A stretch of DNA of 64,000 nucleotides from Prorocentrum cordatum. Its lineage: Eukaryota > Sar > Dinophyceae > Prorocentrales > Prorocentraceae. Positions 48,061 through 57,529 of this stretch are shown here, piece after piece. Below the pieces are notes generated by a model. The model saw only the letters and a program-made list of their open reading frames with translations. It was not told the origin of the DNA and did no database searches. A program made the position numbers and the translations under genes. Location: NCBI GenBank assembly GCA_963575745.1, contig CAUYUJ010000186.1, forward strand, positions 1 to 64,000, written 5' to 3'. Position 1 is the first letter of the stretch. Each line of letters opens with the position of its first letter.

Positions 48061-50537
48061 TTTGACCTCGAAGCGTCGTCGTCCGGCTTCGCCCATTTAG
48101 TCGGGAACACCGTGCACGCAGCGCCCGTGTCCAGGTTGAACTTCCACAGCTCGTTCGTGCCGTCGTTCTTGTTCAGGTAGAAGTTGTACACGCCTCTCTC
48201 CTTCTTCAGCTTCAGCAGCTCCTGCTTCGGTGACGCCTCCAACTCGTTTTGGATCACCTCGTTGATCTTCTTGGCAAGGTTACTCGTCCTAGGGATCACG
48301 TTGCCGGTGTGCTCCTTCAAGATGACCATGCAATTCTCCGTGACTTTGCCTGCCGACACCAACGGCTTGTGGATGTCCGCCAGGCGCCCGTTCAACCGGA
48401 AGAGCTGGCCATTCAAGGAGCAACCAAGAAACTGGAACGGACCCTCGTCGTCCACGACCTCGCCACTCGCAGTCTTGAAGCTGTTCATGTCCACGGAGTT
48501 GACCTCGAGCTCCGGCTTCCTCAGCTCCACCTTGCCACGTTGAGGGGGTGATGACCTACTCCTCTGGGCCCTCGAACGCGAACGAATGTCAATGCCGTCA
48601 CTGCGAGACCTCGTCGCCGTACGAACCACTCCGTGTCCAAGTCCAGTGCCATGGTCACGTTTAGCTCCGTTATCTCGTCCGTCTCGCTGGTCAGAGCCAT
48701 CTCGATGACGATATCCAGCTCCGCTATCTCGTCCGGCTCGCTCGTCACATCCAGCTCCATAATCGCACCTAGCTCCGGTAAGTGATCCATCTCGCACGCC
48801 AGATCCGTCTCGACAGTCAGACCTAGATCCGGTATGTCGTCCAGCTCCCTTGTCAAATCCGTGTCCATAGTCAGACCTAGATCCGGTATGTCGTCCATCT
48901 CGCACGCCTGACCCGTGTCCATAGTCAGACCTAGATCCGGTATGTCGTCCATCTCGCACGCCTGACCTGTGTCCATAGTCAGACCTAGATCCGGTATGTG
49001 GTCCAGCTCCGTTGCCAGATCCGTGTCCCTCGGCACGCCAAGGAGCGTTATGCAATCCGGCTCGAGTGTCAGACCCATGATGGGGATGATTTTGACGACG
49101 ATGATCGTGAGGATGAGCATCATGACCACTTCCGGCTCCATCGTCGCGCCGGCCCCCGCCGTTGCGACGCCCGTCGTCGTCGCGCCAGTCTCGTGCGGGA
49201 GAGCGTGTCCTCGGGTTGCCGTGCTCGTCGAAATCGTCGCTGGTGATGCTCGTGAGAGGGCACAGGTCGAGGGTGCACAATTCAAACGCCCCCGTCTCAT
49301 GAGCTCCTCCTTGATCATGGTCATGCTCGTCCTCCTCTCCTTCCTCCTCAACAGAACGAAGTGGACGTCGATTACGATCTCGATTCTTATCCCCCTTGCC
49401 GTCTGACTTGCCTCCTTTCGGTCCTGATCCTCGTGCTTTGCCTTTGGTGTCCTTACCCTTGGAGTCCCTACCTTTGCCTTTGGGGTCGCTCTTTCCTCCA
49501 CGGCCTTTGCCGTCCTGGGGAGCTCTCCGGCAGTCGGAACTGCGATGTCCCCAGCCCCCGCAATTAAAACAGTAACCGTCGAAGCCCTTGCCGGACTTGC
49601 CCTTGCCGTCCTTGCCCTTCGGGTGCCTCTGGAGGGATCCCATGTCCACGTCCATGTCGCTGCCACGGTCTCGATGACGATCATGCTGCTGAACCTGTGG
49701 TCCACGAATCTTGGCTCCGAGCCGCGCCTCCACGTAACGCACGATCTCGGTCCTCATGTCCATGTAGGTGCCGAACCTCGTGGCGTTCAGCTGCAGGTGC
49801 GTCTCCAGCTCCTGGGGGACAAGGCTTTCGAGCGCAGCCATTTTTATGTCCTCTGGTAGGGCCCGGGCCTCTCCCCGGGACGTTTTGGAGCGCTCGTACC
49901 TCGTCACCAACTCCTCCCAACGCTCCAAGCCGCCCGCAATAACGTCCATGGAGCACCTCCCGGGGTTGATGATCTGCCTAAGTAGGTTGCGAACCCTACC
50001 CCCAGTAAGTGGGTCGAACCGTCTGCTTAACTTCCGCCAGGCTTCCATCCCGTTGGACCCAGAGTTGCACACGATGTCATTGGCCTCGCCCTCTGTGATC
50101 TGGACCAACATGCTGTACACCTGGTGGGACTTCTCCAAAATGTCATCGATCTTGTTGGCTGGATCCGCATCGTCGCCAAAGGCCTGCAGCAGTATGTCGT
50201 TCGTGATGGTCTCCTTATTCTCGATGGCCCATTCCATCACGTCGTCCAGAGACGGGTGCACGCTCATGATGAAGTTCTGGGTCTTCCTCTGCCACACGCC
50301 GAACTTCTTCTCTAGATCCTTCTCGTCCCCGCCTCCAAACGTAGTGGGTTTGCCTATGCCCTTGGTGTCCACAAGGGATGACGACCCACTCTTCGCAGCC
50401 ATCTTGTCGATCGACGTCGCGAGGCGCTCGATGACCGACGTCTTGGCCTGCTCCGCCGCAAGCTGTTGACGTAGTAATTGAATGTCTTGTTGTTGACGTT
50501 CCAGCGTCGCCTGAAGCTGTTGCACAATCTGCTCCAT
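47979..50537 (-). CDS. Gag and protease of 7.4-kb copia element
   Basis: 852 codons from ATG at 50535. An N-terminal coiled coil (~1-50) is followed by a helical capsid-like domain (~60-290) and the zinc knuckle CFNCGGWGHRSSDC at ~323-337. A Lys/Gly/Asp-rich stretch leads to tandem 18-residue repeats (TGSRSDYGHGSGVRDGRH) at ~500-630. Then comes a protease-like part: SFKTASGEVVDDEG (~685), LADIHKPLVSAGKV (~725), GVYNFYLNK, and only then the active-site motif FNLDTGAACTVFP at ~802. In ordinary copia proteases the D-T/S-G comes first, so the order looks permuted. Frame lost after ~48000. Confidence 0.85.
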   Translation of the reverse strand: MEQIVQQLQATLERQQQDIQLLRQQLAAEQAKTSVIERLATSIDKMAAKSGSSSLVDTKGIGKPTTFGGGDEKDLEKKFGVWQRKTQNFIMSVHPSLDDVMEWAIENKETITNDILLQAFGDDADPANKIDDILEKSHQVYSMLVQITEGEANDIVCNSGSNGMEAWRKLSRRFDPLTGGRVRNLLRQIINPGRCSMDVIAGGLERWEELVTRYERSKTSRGEARALPEDIKMAALESLVPQELETHLQLNATRFGTYMDMRTEIVRYVEARLGAKIRGPQVQQHDRHRDRGSDMDVDMGSLQRHPKGKDGKGKSGKGFDGYCFNCGGWGHRSSDCRRAPQDGKGRGGKSDPKGKGRDSKGKDTKGKARGSGPKGGKSDGKGDKNRDRNRRPLRSVEEEGEEDEHDHDQGGAHETGAFELCTLDLCPLTSITSDDFDEHGNPRTRSPARDWRDDDGRRNGGGRRDDGAGSGHDAHPHDHRRQNHPHHGSDTRAGLHNAPWRAEGHGSGNGAGPHTGSRSDYGHRSGVRDGRHTGSRSDYGHGSGVRDGRHTGSRSDYGHGFDKGAGRHTGSRSDCRDGSGVRDGSLTGARCDYGAGCDERAGRDSGAGYRHRDGSDQRDGRDNGAKRDHGTGLGHGVVRTATRSRSDGIDIRSRSRAQRSRSSPPQRGKVELRKPELEVNSVDMNSFKTASGEVVDDEGPFQFLGCSLNGQLFRLNGRLADIHKPLVSAGKVTENCMVILKEHTGNVIPRTSNLAKKINEVIQNELEASPKQELLKLKKERGVYNFYLNKNDGTNELWKFNLDTGAACTVFPTKWAKPDDDASRSKRELAPMEAAAANSSAPAGGRRQAGRL
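48640..49035 (-). repeat. 54-bp coding repeats in Gag
   Basis: ATCCGGTATGTCGTCCATCTCG recurs at 48881, 48935 and 48989, with more diverged copies to about 48650. Each 54-bp unit encodes 18 residues in the Gag frame. A second minus-strand frame also stays open through the array and would give an acidic repeat (MDTGQACEMDDIPDLGLT). Confidence 0.88.
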
Positions 50538-50668
50538 TGTGTCGAACTCTACCTGAATGTTGAACTCTACCTTTATGTTGAAGTTAACCCTGGTGTTGAA
50601 CTCTGGCTCAAGCCGTTCACGAAATAAACGAACCTATCGAGGAACGGGTGCGCGCGTATTGGGCTCTA
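50538..50668 (-). other. Leader with ~18-bp repeats
   Basis: Between primer site and Gag start, plus-strand GTTGAACTCTACCTTTAT-like units occur four times (about 50543-50612). Possibly regulatory for translation or packaging; inference only. Confidence 0.5.
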
Positions 50669-50682
50669 CCAGTGCGCTACCA
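50669..50682 (-). promoter_or_regulatory. Primer-binding site, tRNA 3'-end type
   Basis: The minus strand after the LTR reads TGGTAGCGCACTGG with no spacer. TGG plus TAGCGC complements a tRNA ending GCGCTACCA; the first nine bases fit yeast-type initiator tRNA-Met. Confidence 0.7.
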
Positions 50683-50807
50683 TAATCAAGTTAGCTTGCT
50701 TTTTCACTGAACCAAACGGCTATGGATACATCCCTACCTTACCTGCATCTTCCTACCTTCCCATGCTAATGATACACTGCTGCATGAACACATGAGCACT
50801 CTGATCA
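50683..50807 (-). repeat. 5' LTR of 7.4-kb copia element
   Basis: 125 bp, identical to the 43403 copy except one G/A difference (GATACACTGC here). Confidence 0.93.
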
Positions 50808-50812
50808 CACAG
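50808..50812. repeat. Target-site duplication CACAG, right
   Basis: Matches 43398-43402, then the satellite resumes (GAAACAACATAGC). Confidence 0.88.
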
Positions 50813-51270
50813 GAAACAACATAGCAACGCATGCAATGACATCATGGAGTGTACACATCATAACATAACACCACAAATCATAGCAAGCAAGGGCAGAACA
50901 CAGCATACCATAGCGTACCACAACGGAGCATAACATGTCACACACTGGCATAACACATCATGATACAACATAGAGTCGCTGCAAATCATGACATGACAAA
51001 GCATTTCACCACATGGTAATACTTTGTATTCCAACATAAATCAACCGCGACGTACGCGCCGACGTCAAGCTGGCCACAAGGGCAAACATGTGCAGCAACG
51101 CACGATCGGGCGACGTATCTATCGTGACAGGCGTCACGGCGTCACGCCAGCCCGTCGAGGACAAAACCAACATAATAGAGCACAACGCAATATAACATGA
51201 TCAAGCCAACACACTACAACTAATAGAGCGCACCGTAGCCAGCATACCATAACACAACTGCTGTACTATT
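50813..51270. repeat. Degenerate CATAACA satellite, block 3
   Basis: Same words as blocks 1 and 2, interrupted at 51050-51170 by a GC-rich segment that recurs at 57783-57893 (CGCGCCGACGTCA, GTGCAGCAACG, CGACGTATCTA, CGTGATAGGCGTC). Confidence 0.75.
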
Positions 51271-51295
51271 GCTAGCCCTACGCCGGCGATATATA

Positions 51296-51732
51296 AAGCC
51301 TGTGCATTCACCAAACTCTGCCAGGCTCTTGAAGGGGGCCCCGAGAGAGACGATCCCACTTTTTCCTTCAATGCGATGAAGCGCGAGGCGGGAAGCACAG
51401 AGCTGCCCAGCCGGGCAAGGAGCAACAAACTGTCAGCGACTCGTTGAAAGCAGGCCCTCCAGGGAAGAAAGAAGAAAGAGAAAGCGAGGGAGGGGGGGGA
51501 GGAAGAGCTTGAACCGTAACAACGTACGGCCGAGAACATACATTGCAAGCATACAGTCATGAACACAACCAGCTTGTGCATCCACCAATCTCTGCCAGGT
51601 TCTTGAAGGGGGCTCCGAAAGAGACGATCCCACATTTTCCTTCAATGCGATGAAGCGCGAGGCGGGAAGCACAGAGCTGCCCAGCCGGGCAATGAGCAAA
51701 AAACTGTCAGCGACTCGTGGAAAGCAGGCCCA
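51296..51732 (+). repeat. Direct repeat pair of ~160 bp
   Basis: 51296-51450 and 51571-51732 share CTTGAAGGGGGC, AGAGACGATCCCAC, CCTTCAATGCGATGAAGCGC and CTGTCAGCGACTCGT at about 90% identity. The segment between (51499-51573) recurs at 57430-57497 near the other edge of the tyrosine-recombinase element. Confidence 0.85.
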
Positions 51733-52156
51733 CACCCGCAGGAGAGAAATGGCCCCACGGCCGCATCACACACCAAAGCGATCAGCTATCGCTTCCGCGC
51801 GTTGCCGATCAACGGCAAGAGTGAGAACAGAAGCGATCTGCGTGCGCAGCTGGCTAGGGTATGGGCAGGCAGTCGCAGTCCAGTGACGGTTACTGACAGG
51901 GTCACGGCCGACGAGCTCGAGGTGAGCGCGCCGGCGCGCGAACATTTACCAGCAATAGGGCTGCAGCGGCGGCCCAACTTCAGACAATTGGCGCCAACGT
52001 GCCAGAAGGCAATCCTGGTCCTCTTGCGCCAGGGCATGCCAAACTGGCAACAATCAAGAACAACTTCATGGCAGCACGGATGAGACAAGAACTATTTTAT
52101 GGCAGGTACCTGCCAGAACAGAGAGGTGTGAGGGTTCTCAATAGCCACAGGACAGG
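51733..52156. other. Unique DNA
   Basis: Plus-strand frame of about 90 codons (51802-52083) reads as ordinary but unrecognised sequence. I see no supported gene. Confidence 0.35.
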
Positions 52157-53300
52157 TTATACAGTATGCACAGGCGAATGATCTTGAGGCTGAAATCTAA
52201 AAACAGGTTTCCCACGTTCACCGCTGCCAAGTCCTTTTTCAGGAAGGCCGGGGAGGCCAAGGGGGAAGAGGGAAGAGCGGAGAGGGGGGCGCCTAGCAGC
52301 GGAGAGCGTGGTGCAAGGGGTGGCTAGCCAGACGCAGCACACCGCCTTCGCGAGGATCCATCCTCGCACACGGCGGGCAAAGGCAGGGATGAGATGATTT
52401 TCAGCGGCGTGCTGCAAAAAGTCCAAGCCTATGGCACCGCGGTGGGAGCGACGGAGCTGCTTGGTGAGCCTGGCGCTCTGCCGCAGAAGAGTTCGAGAAG
52501 GCGCGCCGCCGAAAGACGCGCCCGCGCTGCGCCGCTCGTCGGAACGCTTGGGCGAAGTGTCTGTCGACGTCCTTGCCCGAGGCTGTCAGCGCAGCGGCTT
52601 GCCCGAGCCGCGGAGGGCCTGGAGGGCGCGAAGGGGCAGGAGCTCCAGCACTTTGCTTCCGACCAGGCCGCGCTCGACGACCAGGGCGAAGCGCGCCTCC
52701 ACCTCGCGGCCGAACTCGAGGGTCGAGCTCGGCACCTGGTTCAGCTGCGACAGCACCAGGGTCTCCTTTCCGCATAGGGGCAGTCTCTGGTGGCCTGGGG
52801 CTCGGCGCCCCCAAGCTTGGGCGCGCCGACGGGCCCTGGGCAGGGCCGCCCGCACCTGCTTGCCGATCGACGGGTAGAGGCGAGCGACCGCCGCGAGCAG
52901 CTTGCTGCCGTCGGAGCCCGGGCGGCCGTCCATGCACAAAGTATTCTGGAAGGCTGCCAGTGCCGCGCCCCGCCCCGCGCGCGAGTTCCAGGGGGCGCCC
53001 TGCGCCGTGCAGAACAGGCGGAGGTCCGGCAGCAGCGCGTGGTACGACCTCTCCGTGGTCGCCTTCACCGCCGTGCGCTCCAGCGCCGACAGGGTGGGCA
53101 GCGCCGGCCTCTCGGCCGCAGCCGCGCGAGCCCGCGCGGCTCGGTCCTGCCGAAGGCGCTCGGCCACCGGCCGGCGGCGCGTCCGGCTCCCGGGCATCCC
53201 GGGCGGCAGCGCCTGCAGGTTGTGAAGGGCAGCTTGGCTCGCAAACGGTGGCGGAAGGTCCTGGGGGTTGAGCCTTAGCGGAGGCGGCAGCAGCAGCCCC
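52157..53300 (-). pseudogene. Degenerate tyrosine recombinase of DIRS-like element
   Basis: Minus strand. ALPTLSALERTAVKATTERS, LPDLRLFCTAQG and AAVARLYPSIGKQVRAALP (53100-52790) match the core-binding region of eukaryotic YR retroelements. The catalytic half is broken: canonical RHGGAS is not visible, and only diverged remnants such as PRCHRLGLFA (about 52440) and AFARRVRGWILAKAV (about 52330) remain, in different frames. Follows RNase H, as expected for DIRS-type order. Confidence 0.6.
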
Positions 53301-54044
53301 TGAAGTAGCAGGGCACGACTTCGCACGCCGGCTGGGGCCACTGAACCAGCCCAGCTTCCCCCGGGAGCCCTTGTCAGACGGGTTGAGCTCTGGGGGGCAA
53401 TGCCAGGTAGCCACGCGGGTCCCTGTGGCCAAGGAGAGGCAGCATACTGTACGCAGAGCAGCACGTAGATGAATTGACTTAGCACGGCCCTTGCAAAGGC
53501 CCAAACAGAACGGTAGATTGTCCACAATGAGAACGAGTTTAGCTCCTAAATTGTGCGAAGATCGTAGAACGTGGCAAACGGCAAGCACGGCAGCATCTCC
53601 TTCGAGGCCCAAGATGTTGCCCGGGACAACCACCTGGGACGCCAAGACAGTATCCCACTTGGAGGCCTCCGAGAGCTCGGCAGGGACCTCCCCTAAGACA
53701 GCCGACTTAGAATTTATGTATGACATGATGTCGTCGTCCCCAACGCCCGCGATGATGTTGTTCGCCCCCGGCAGGTGCTCGGCGGACTCGGCAAAGTCAC
53801 TGGAACAGGAAGGCAGTGGAGACGAGCCAAGGGCACACAGGCGAGCTTTTTCGGCACCGGCAGCGCGATACCTCCAGAGCTCGCTGCACTGCGCGACCGC
53901 GCCAGCAGTCGCTCGGGCTATGTGGCGATGGCAGACAGCCAACCCGAACGGTGAAGCATCACTGCAGCGCAAGTCCGACGACCACTGAGCCCGCCAATCC
54001 ACGCGGCAGAGCGGTAGCAAGCACCGAATGCGCCAGAGCTCCTG
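53300..54044 (-). CDS. RNase H domain of DIRS-like element
   Basis: Minus strand. WSSDLRCSDASPFGLAVC (about 53975-53930) holds the first catalytic Asp, LVLIVDNLPFCLGL (about 53535-53500) another Asp, and CPPELNPSDKGSR (about 53390) the motif that ends this domain in YR elements. Separated from RT by an in-frame TGA at 54045-54047 in an otherwise shared frame. Downstream the frame degenerates into satellite-like Arg/Pro reading. Confidence 0.75.
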
Positions 54045-55119
54045 TCACGCACGAGGCCACAACGTTTGCTGGGAGGATGAGTCGAGGTACTTCTGTGTGA
54101 AAGCATAGCACTCGTCTAAGAGACGGAGCCCCTCGCGACGCAGAAAAGTAGACCACGCGATGTGCCCAGTTATGCACTGCATCATCTTGCCCGAGGCCTT
54201 TCCCCGGCGAAGCAAAGATTCAATGCCCAAGCGCAGGCGCCAGACATTCTCAGTCTTCAGGCTCGCGGCGCGCCCCTCCGTCATCTGGAGCCCCACGAAG
54301 CCCATCTCCCTCGGCGCCTCTGAAACCTCGTGAACGACGAGCCCCTTGCCCTGGAGATCCGAGATGATAGCTCGATTAACCTGGTTCGTCTTCACTGGCA
54401 GAGAACACAAGGAAGTTGTCGACGTAGGCGGCAGCCGCGACAGCGGTGGGTGACGAGAGCCTCGGTGGAACCTGGCCGTCCTCGATCGCCTGGTGGTCCT
54501 GGGTCCCGACGTCCCGGAGCGATTGCCTAACTACCGCCCGGCACAGATGCGTGGCCCAGCTCCACCCCATTGGCAAGACAACGAAGCAAGGTGAGACCGG
54601 GGTGCCTGGGCCAAGCGGGATTCCGTCTATCTCGTGGACCCCTACGTGGTCAGAAGAGATAAAAGGGAGGCCGAAATACTCCTCGAGGCCATCGGGGACT
54701 CTAAGGTGATAAAACGCACAGCTTAAATCGCCCGACGCCCCAAAGGCCCCCTCGGGACCAGTTTGAAAACCCGAGAAGGCCGACGAGGTGGGGAGGCGGG
54801 TCGAAGCCTCCTCTGCGAAGTAGCAGTTGCAAACTCTGGCGTCGAAAATGACGCGAAGCTGGCCGTTGCGTTTTGCGACAAAAAATACTCCTAGAAGCCC
54901 AGGCTGGGGAGACTCGCGACGCCGCGCGAGCATCCCACACCGCCGGAGCTGAATCAAAAAGTCTCTACACCGGGAGGGGGGGCGAAGGGCAGGGTCAACG
55001 TAAGGGCCGTTCGTGCAGATCGAACGGCGCTTGTCATTTGCTACTTCAACCGGCAAAAGCAAATTATCACGCCAAGACCTTAGCCAATCACGATCGACCT
55101 GGGACAGACAAGACTCCAC
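54045..55119 (-). pseudogene. Reverse transcriptase of DIRS-like element (one frameshift)
   Basis: GVFFVAKRNGQLRVIFDARV and GDLSCAFYHLRVP (first catalytic Asp, 54895-54686), then LPMGWSWATHLC and AAYVDNFLVFSA (54434-54411), where the usual YxDD is YVDN. At about 54405 the frame changes to VNRAIISDLQGKGLVVHEV and the thumb region. The FVAKKxGxLRxIxD signature and the following RNase H plus tyrosine recombinase place it with DIRS-like elements rather than LTR elements. Confidence 0.78.
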
Positions 55120-55610
55120 ATGGTGGGTCTGGATCCGACCTCAGGCCAAGCCACGAGGTGGCGTGCATAAGGCTTTCGGGTAGAGCTATCAGGGTAGATG
55201 GCCGACCCGGCAAGAAGCTCACGGAGGGCTTCCTTGCTGTTCAAATCTGCCGGATGGGCGCCCACCTGCTTGAAACAGCCCAAGACGTGCTGGCGCGCGA
55301 AGCGCTGGGACAAGTTGAGAGGAGGAGGAGGGGGGCCAGGAGGGCTGGAACAAGAGGCTTGCGGGAACCCATACAGCTGGTTAAGGCAACTAATGGCGGA
55401 GTCCGCCCAATCCAACATGCGTGCACGGCGGTGCTCCCTCTGCTTGACTGCGTGGCAAACGCGGGCAAGGCAAAACAACTTCCGTCCGTCTAGACAGCAG
55501 AGGTAGCGGGAACAGGTCTCTCTGGCGGTCGGCTTTCTGCGGCGCCGCCGCCGAAGACGAAAATAATGGAGGGGTAGAGCCGGCGCTGTGCTGGCCGCGC
55601 TCTGGATCAT
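55080..55610 (-). CDS. Region upstream of RT in DIRS-like element
   Basis: 176 codons, minus strand, in the frame preceding RT. LDWADSAISCLNQLYGFPQ and QRFARQHVLGCFKQVG are readable helices, and ALRELLAGSAIYPDSSTRKPY runs into the RT segment. Joins RT by a frame change near 55100. Unknown role. Confidence 0.55.
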   Translation of the reverse strand: MIQSAASTAPALPLHYFRLRRRRRRKPTARETCSRYLCCLDGRKLFCLARVCHAVKQREHRRARMLDWADSAISCLNQLYGFPQASCSSPPGPPPPPLNLSQRFARQHVLGCFKQVGAHPADLNSKEALRELLAGSAIYPDSSTRKPYARHLVAWPEVGSRPTMWSLVCPRSIVIG

Positions 55611-55948
55611 GCGTCATTGGGTTTCTTGCCCTTGCGGGCCGCTTCTCGTTCTTCTCTAGCCTTCAGTCGTTCCTTCAGCAGGGCGCGTTCGCGGGGGAGC
55701 TCCTTGGCCACCCACTCGGTGAAATCGGGGCACGCGCAAACCCCGGCTCGAACGATGTCCACTCCGTAGTAGAGGTGAGCGTCGCCGACAGCGTCCTCCT
55801 TGTGGCCGCTAAGTCGCTCCCTCCAGCGCTCCTCCTGGACCTGATGTGAGCGGGCAAGGTGCTCGGCCGTCGCGCAGTTGGGCAGGTTCATCTGGTCGTA
55901 GTACGCCATCGTCTCGAGCCGACGGCAGCGCCGCTCGTGCTCCGCCAC
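55607..55948 (-). CDS. Gag-like C-terminal segment of DIRS-like element
   Basis: 113 codons ending in a Lys/Arg/Glu-rich tail (KERLKAREEREAARKGKK). Has Cys and His (PNCATAEHLARSHQ; AGVCACPDFTEW). Overlaps the next ORF by 4 bp. I infer it was joined to the 55977-56942 ORF in the ancestor. Confidence 0.55.
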   Translation of the reverse strand: MAEHERRCRRLETMAYYDQMNLPNCATAEHLARSHQVQEERWRERLSGHKEDAVGDAHLYYGVDIVRAGVCACPDFTEWVAKELPRERALLKERLKAREEREAARKGKKPNDA

Positions 55949-55976
55949 CCCCGCGTCCTGCGGCTGGAGCTTAGCA

Positions 55977-56942
55977 TCATGCTTCCAGCGCGCGTCGCCC
56001 TGTCGGCGACCCGCCGTTCTGCCCGATGTAGCGACGCGCCCGCATGCGTGAGCGGGGGCCCTTGATGGGCCAGTCCGGGAAGGCGTCCTCCCGGAAGCCC
56101 ATCACTGCTTTCTCGAAGGCCACCCGGCGCTCGCCCAGCAAGTCGAACTGGATCGGCGCCACCCTCAAGTCGAAGTAGCTCCCGAGCCCGCCTGCGCCCG
56201 CGATCGGCGCGGCAACGCCGAGCGCCCCGCCTGCCGCGGCACCTGCGGCAAGCGCTGGGGCGGCTGCCGCCGCCGCCGCACCAGCCAGGGCGGGAGCGCC
56301 TGCGCCTCCTGCCGGGGCGCCCAGGGCGGCCGCGCCCGCGGCGCCCGCGCCGCCGCCGGGGGCTGGCCCAGCCGCGGCCATGGCGGCGGGCAGCGCCAGC
56401 GCTCCCGCAGGCACCGGCTGCGCTGCACCGCCGAGAGCGGCCGCGAGCCCGCCAGGCCCCGCGGCGGGGGCGAGGGCTCCGGCGCCGGCCCCATCGCCGC
56501 CTGCGGGGGCACCCGGGACAACCGCAGCCGCCCCTGCGGCCGCGCCCGCCGGGCCAAAGCCCCCTCTCCCGACAGCGTTGGGGAGGAGCTGGCCGGGCGG
56601 CGCGGCAACGCCGTGCCTCGCGCAGGCTGCGACTCGAGCGGCAGCGGCCGTCGCGGCTGTCGGGGTGGCCCGAATCTGGCGCAAGGGAACGGCCCCGACG
56701 CCCTCTGGAATGCCTCCTGCCGCCGCGCCCGGCGCCACCTGTATCTCGACGATGTCTGGCCCGTTGAAGTCCTCGTCGTACTGGTCCCCATCAGGGGTGA
56801 CTATGGACACTAAATGCCCGGCATTGCTAACAAGCAGGATGACCAAACGTTCGTGCCAAAGCCGCGGGGCGTAGTTGTAGCGCACGTACACAAAATCGCG
56901 AGCCGCCAGGCCGTGAGTCAACGCGACCGGGTGGGCCGCCAT
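55977..56942 (-). CDS. Gag-like N-terminal protein with Ala/Gly/Pro-rich centre
   Basis: 321 codons. A globular start (RLWHERLVILLV; SIVTPDGDQYDEDF) is followed by about 200 residues of Ala, Gly and Pro only, then a conserved-looking end (SYFDLRVAPIQFDLLGERRV, REDAFPDWPIKGPRS). The low-complexity middle is encoded by GCC/GGC/GCG-rich DNA and likely expanded by slippage. First ORF of the DIRS-like element. Confidence 0.55.
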   Translation of the reverse strand: MAAHPVALTHGLAARDFVYVRYNYAPRLWHERLVILLVSNAGHLVSIVTPDGDQYDEDFNGPDIVEIQVAPGAAAGGIPEGVGAVPLRQIRATPTAATAAAARVAACARHGVAAPPGQLLPNAVGRGGFGPAGAAAGAAAVVPGAPAGGDGAGAGALAPAAGPGGLAAALGGAAQPVPAGALALPAAMAAAGPAPGGGAGAAGAAALGAPAGGAGAPALAGAAAAAAAPALAAGAAAGGALGVAAPIAGAGGLGSYFDLRVAPIQFDLLGERRVAFEKAVMGFREDAFPDWPIKGPRSRMRARRYIGQNGGSPTGRRALEA

Positions 56943-57002
56943 CCCGCCTAGCGGCGAGCCTGGGCTGCCGCTGCTGCCTTGCGCGCCAGTCGCCTCGCCT
57001 CC

Positions 57003-57430
57003 TCAGCCACGTCCTCGATCGCGGGCGACGCTGTGGAGCAGGCCACTTCGACCGAGGGCAACGTCGGGGCCCCGACCGGGGCCGAGGTCGCAGACGTCGA
57101 GATCTTCGGCGACGACGGCCCCCACGCAAGGCCGACGGCCTGCGCCCGCGGCCACCCCGAGGCAGCCCAGCAAGAAGACGACGGAGATGCCCTCCTGGTG
57201 GAAGGCGCTGTTCGGCGAGAACTCCAGGCTCGGGCACTGGGGGTGGGGATCGCACTGGCACTCCGGGCAGCTGGGGCGCCCCAGCGTCGGGCAGAGGCCG
57301 CAGGTCACCACCGGCTCGCAGGCAGGGCGCTGCTGGGGGCCGCTCCGCGCGATGAGCGCAGTGGAAACACCGCGGGCGATCTCAGCCCCAGCACGCGCGA
57401 AGAACTGATGCATCGACGGTGTGTGACCCA
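57003..57430 (-). CDS. Cys-rich N-terminal segment with hydrophobic stretch
   Basis: Minus-strand frame with VVTCGLCPTLGRPSCPECQC and HPQCPSLEFSP followed by a hydrophobic run ISVVFLLGCLGVAAGAG. Likely the 5'-most coding part of the DIRS-like element. Its start is undefined because the frame runs into repeat DNA upstream. Confidence 0.45.
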
Positions 57431-57500
57431 AGGGCTTGAGCCGTAACAACGCACGGCAGAGAACAGACATTGCAAGCATACAGTCATGAATACAGCCATA
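57430..57500 (+). repeat. Copy of the 51499-51573 segment
   Basis: GAGCCGTAACAACGCACGG, GAGAACAGACATTGCAAGC and ATACAGTCATGAATACA match 51499-51573 in direct orientation. May be terminal repeats of the DIRS-like element. Confidence 0.7.
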
Positions 57501-57529
57501 CATACACACAAGGTTGGCTATATTCTTCA

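Larger units (their letters stand above)
43403..50807 (-). mobile_element. Ty1/copia LTR retrotransposon, 7.4 kb
   Basis: 125-bp LTRs differing at one base, CACAG duplications, a primer site abutting the 5' LTR, and gag with a CCHC knuckle, protease, integrase, RT and RNase H in copia order. Coding is spread over three frames (changes near 48000-48060 and 47690) and has an in-frame TGA near the RNase H end, despite almost identical LTRs. It is inserted in the CATAACA satellite. Confidence 0.92.

Noticed and set aside
50640-50682. A tRNA gene (sequence resembling a D-arm, TAGCGCACTGGTAGAGC)
   Set aside because: It sits exactly at the primer site of the copia element and no anticodon or T arm follows; better explained as the PBS.
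56165-56942. Independent proteins in other frames of the Ala/Gly/Pro-rich ORF
   Set aside because: High-GC codons keep all frames open; only one frame has conserved-looking ends.
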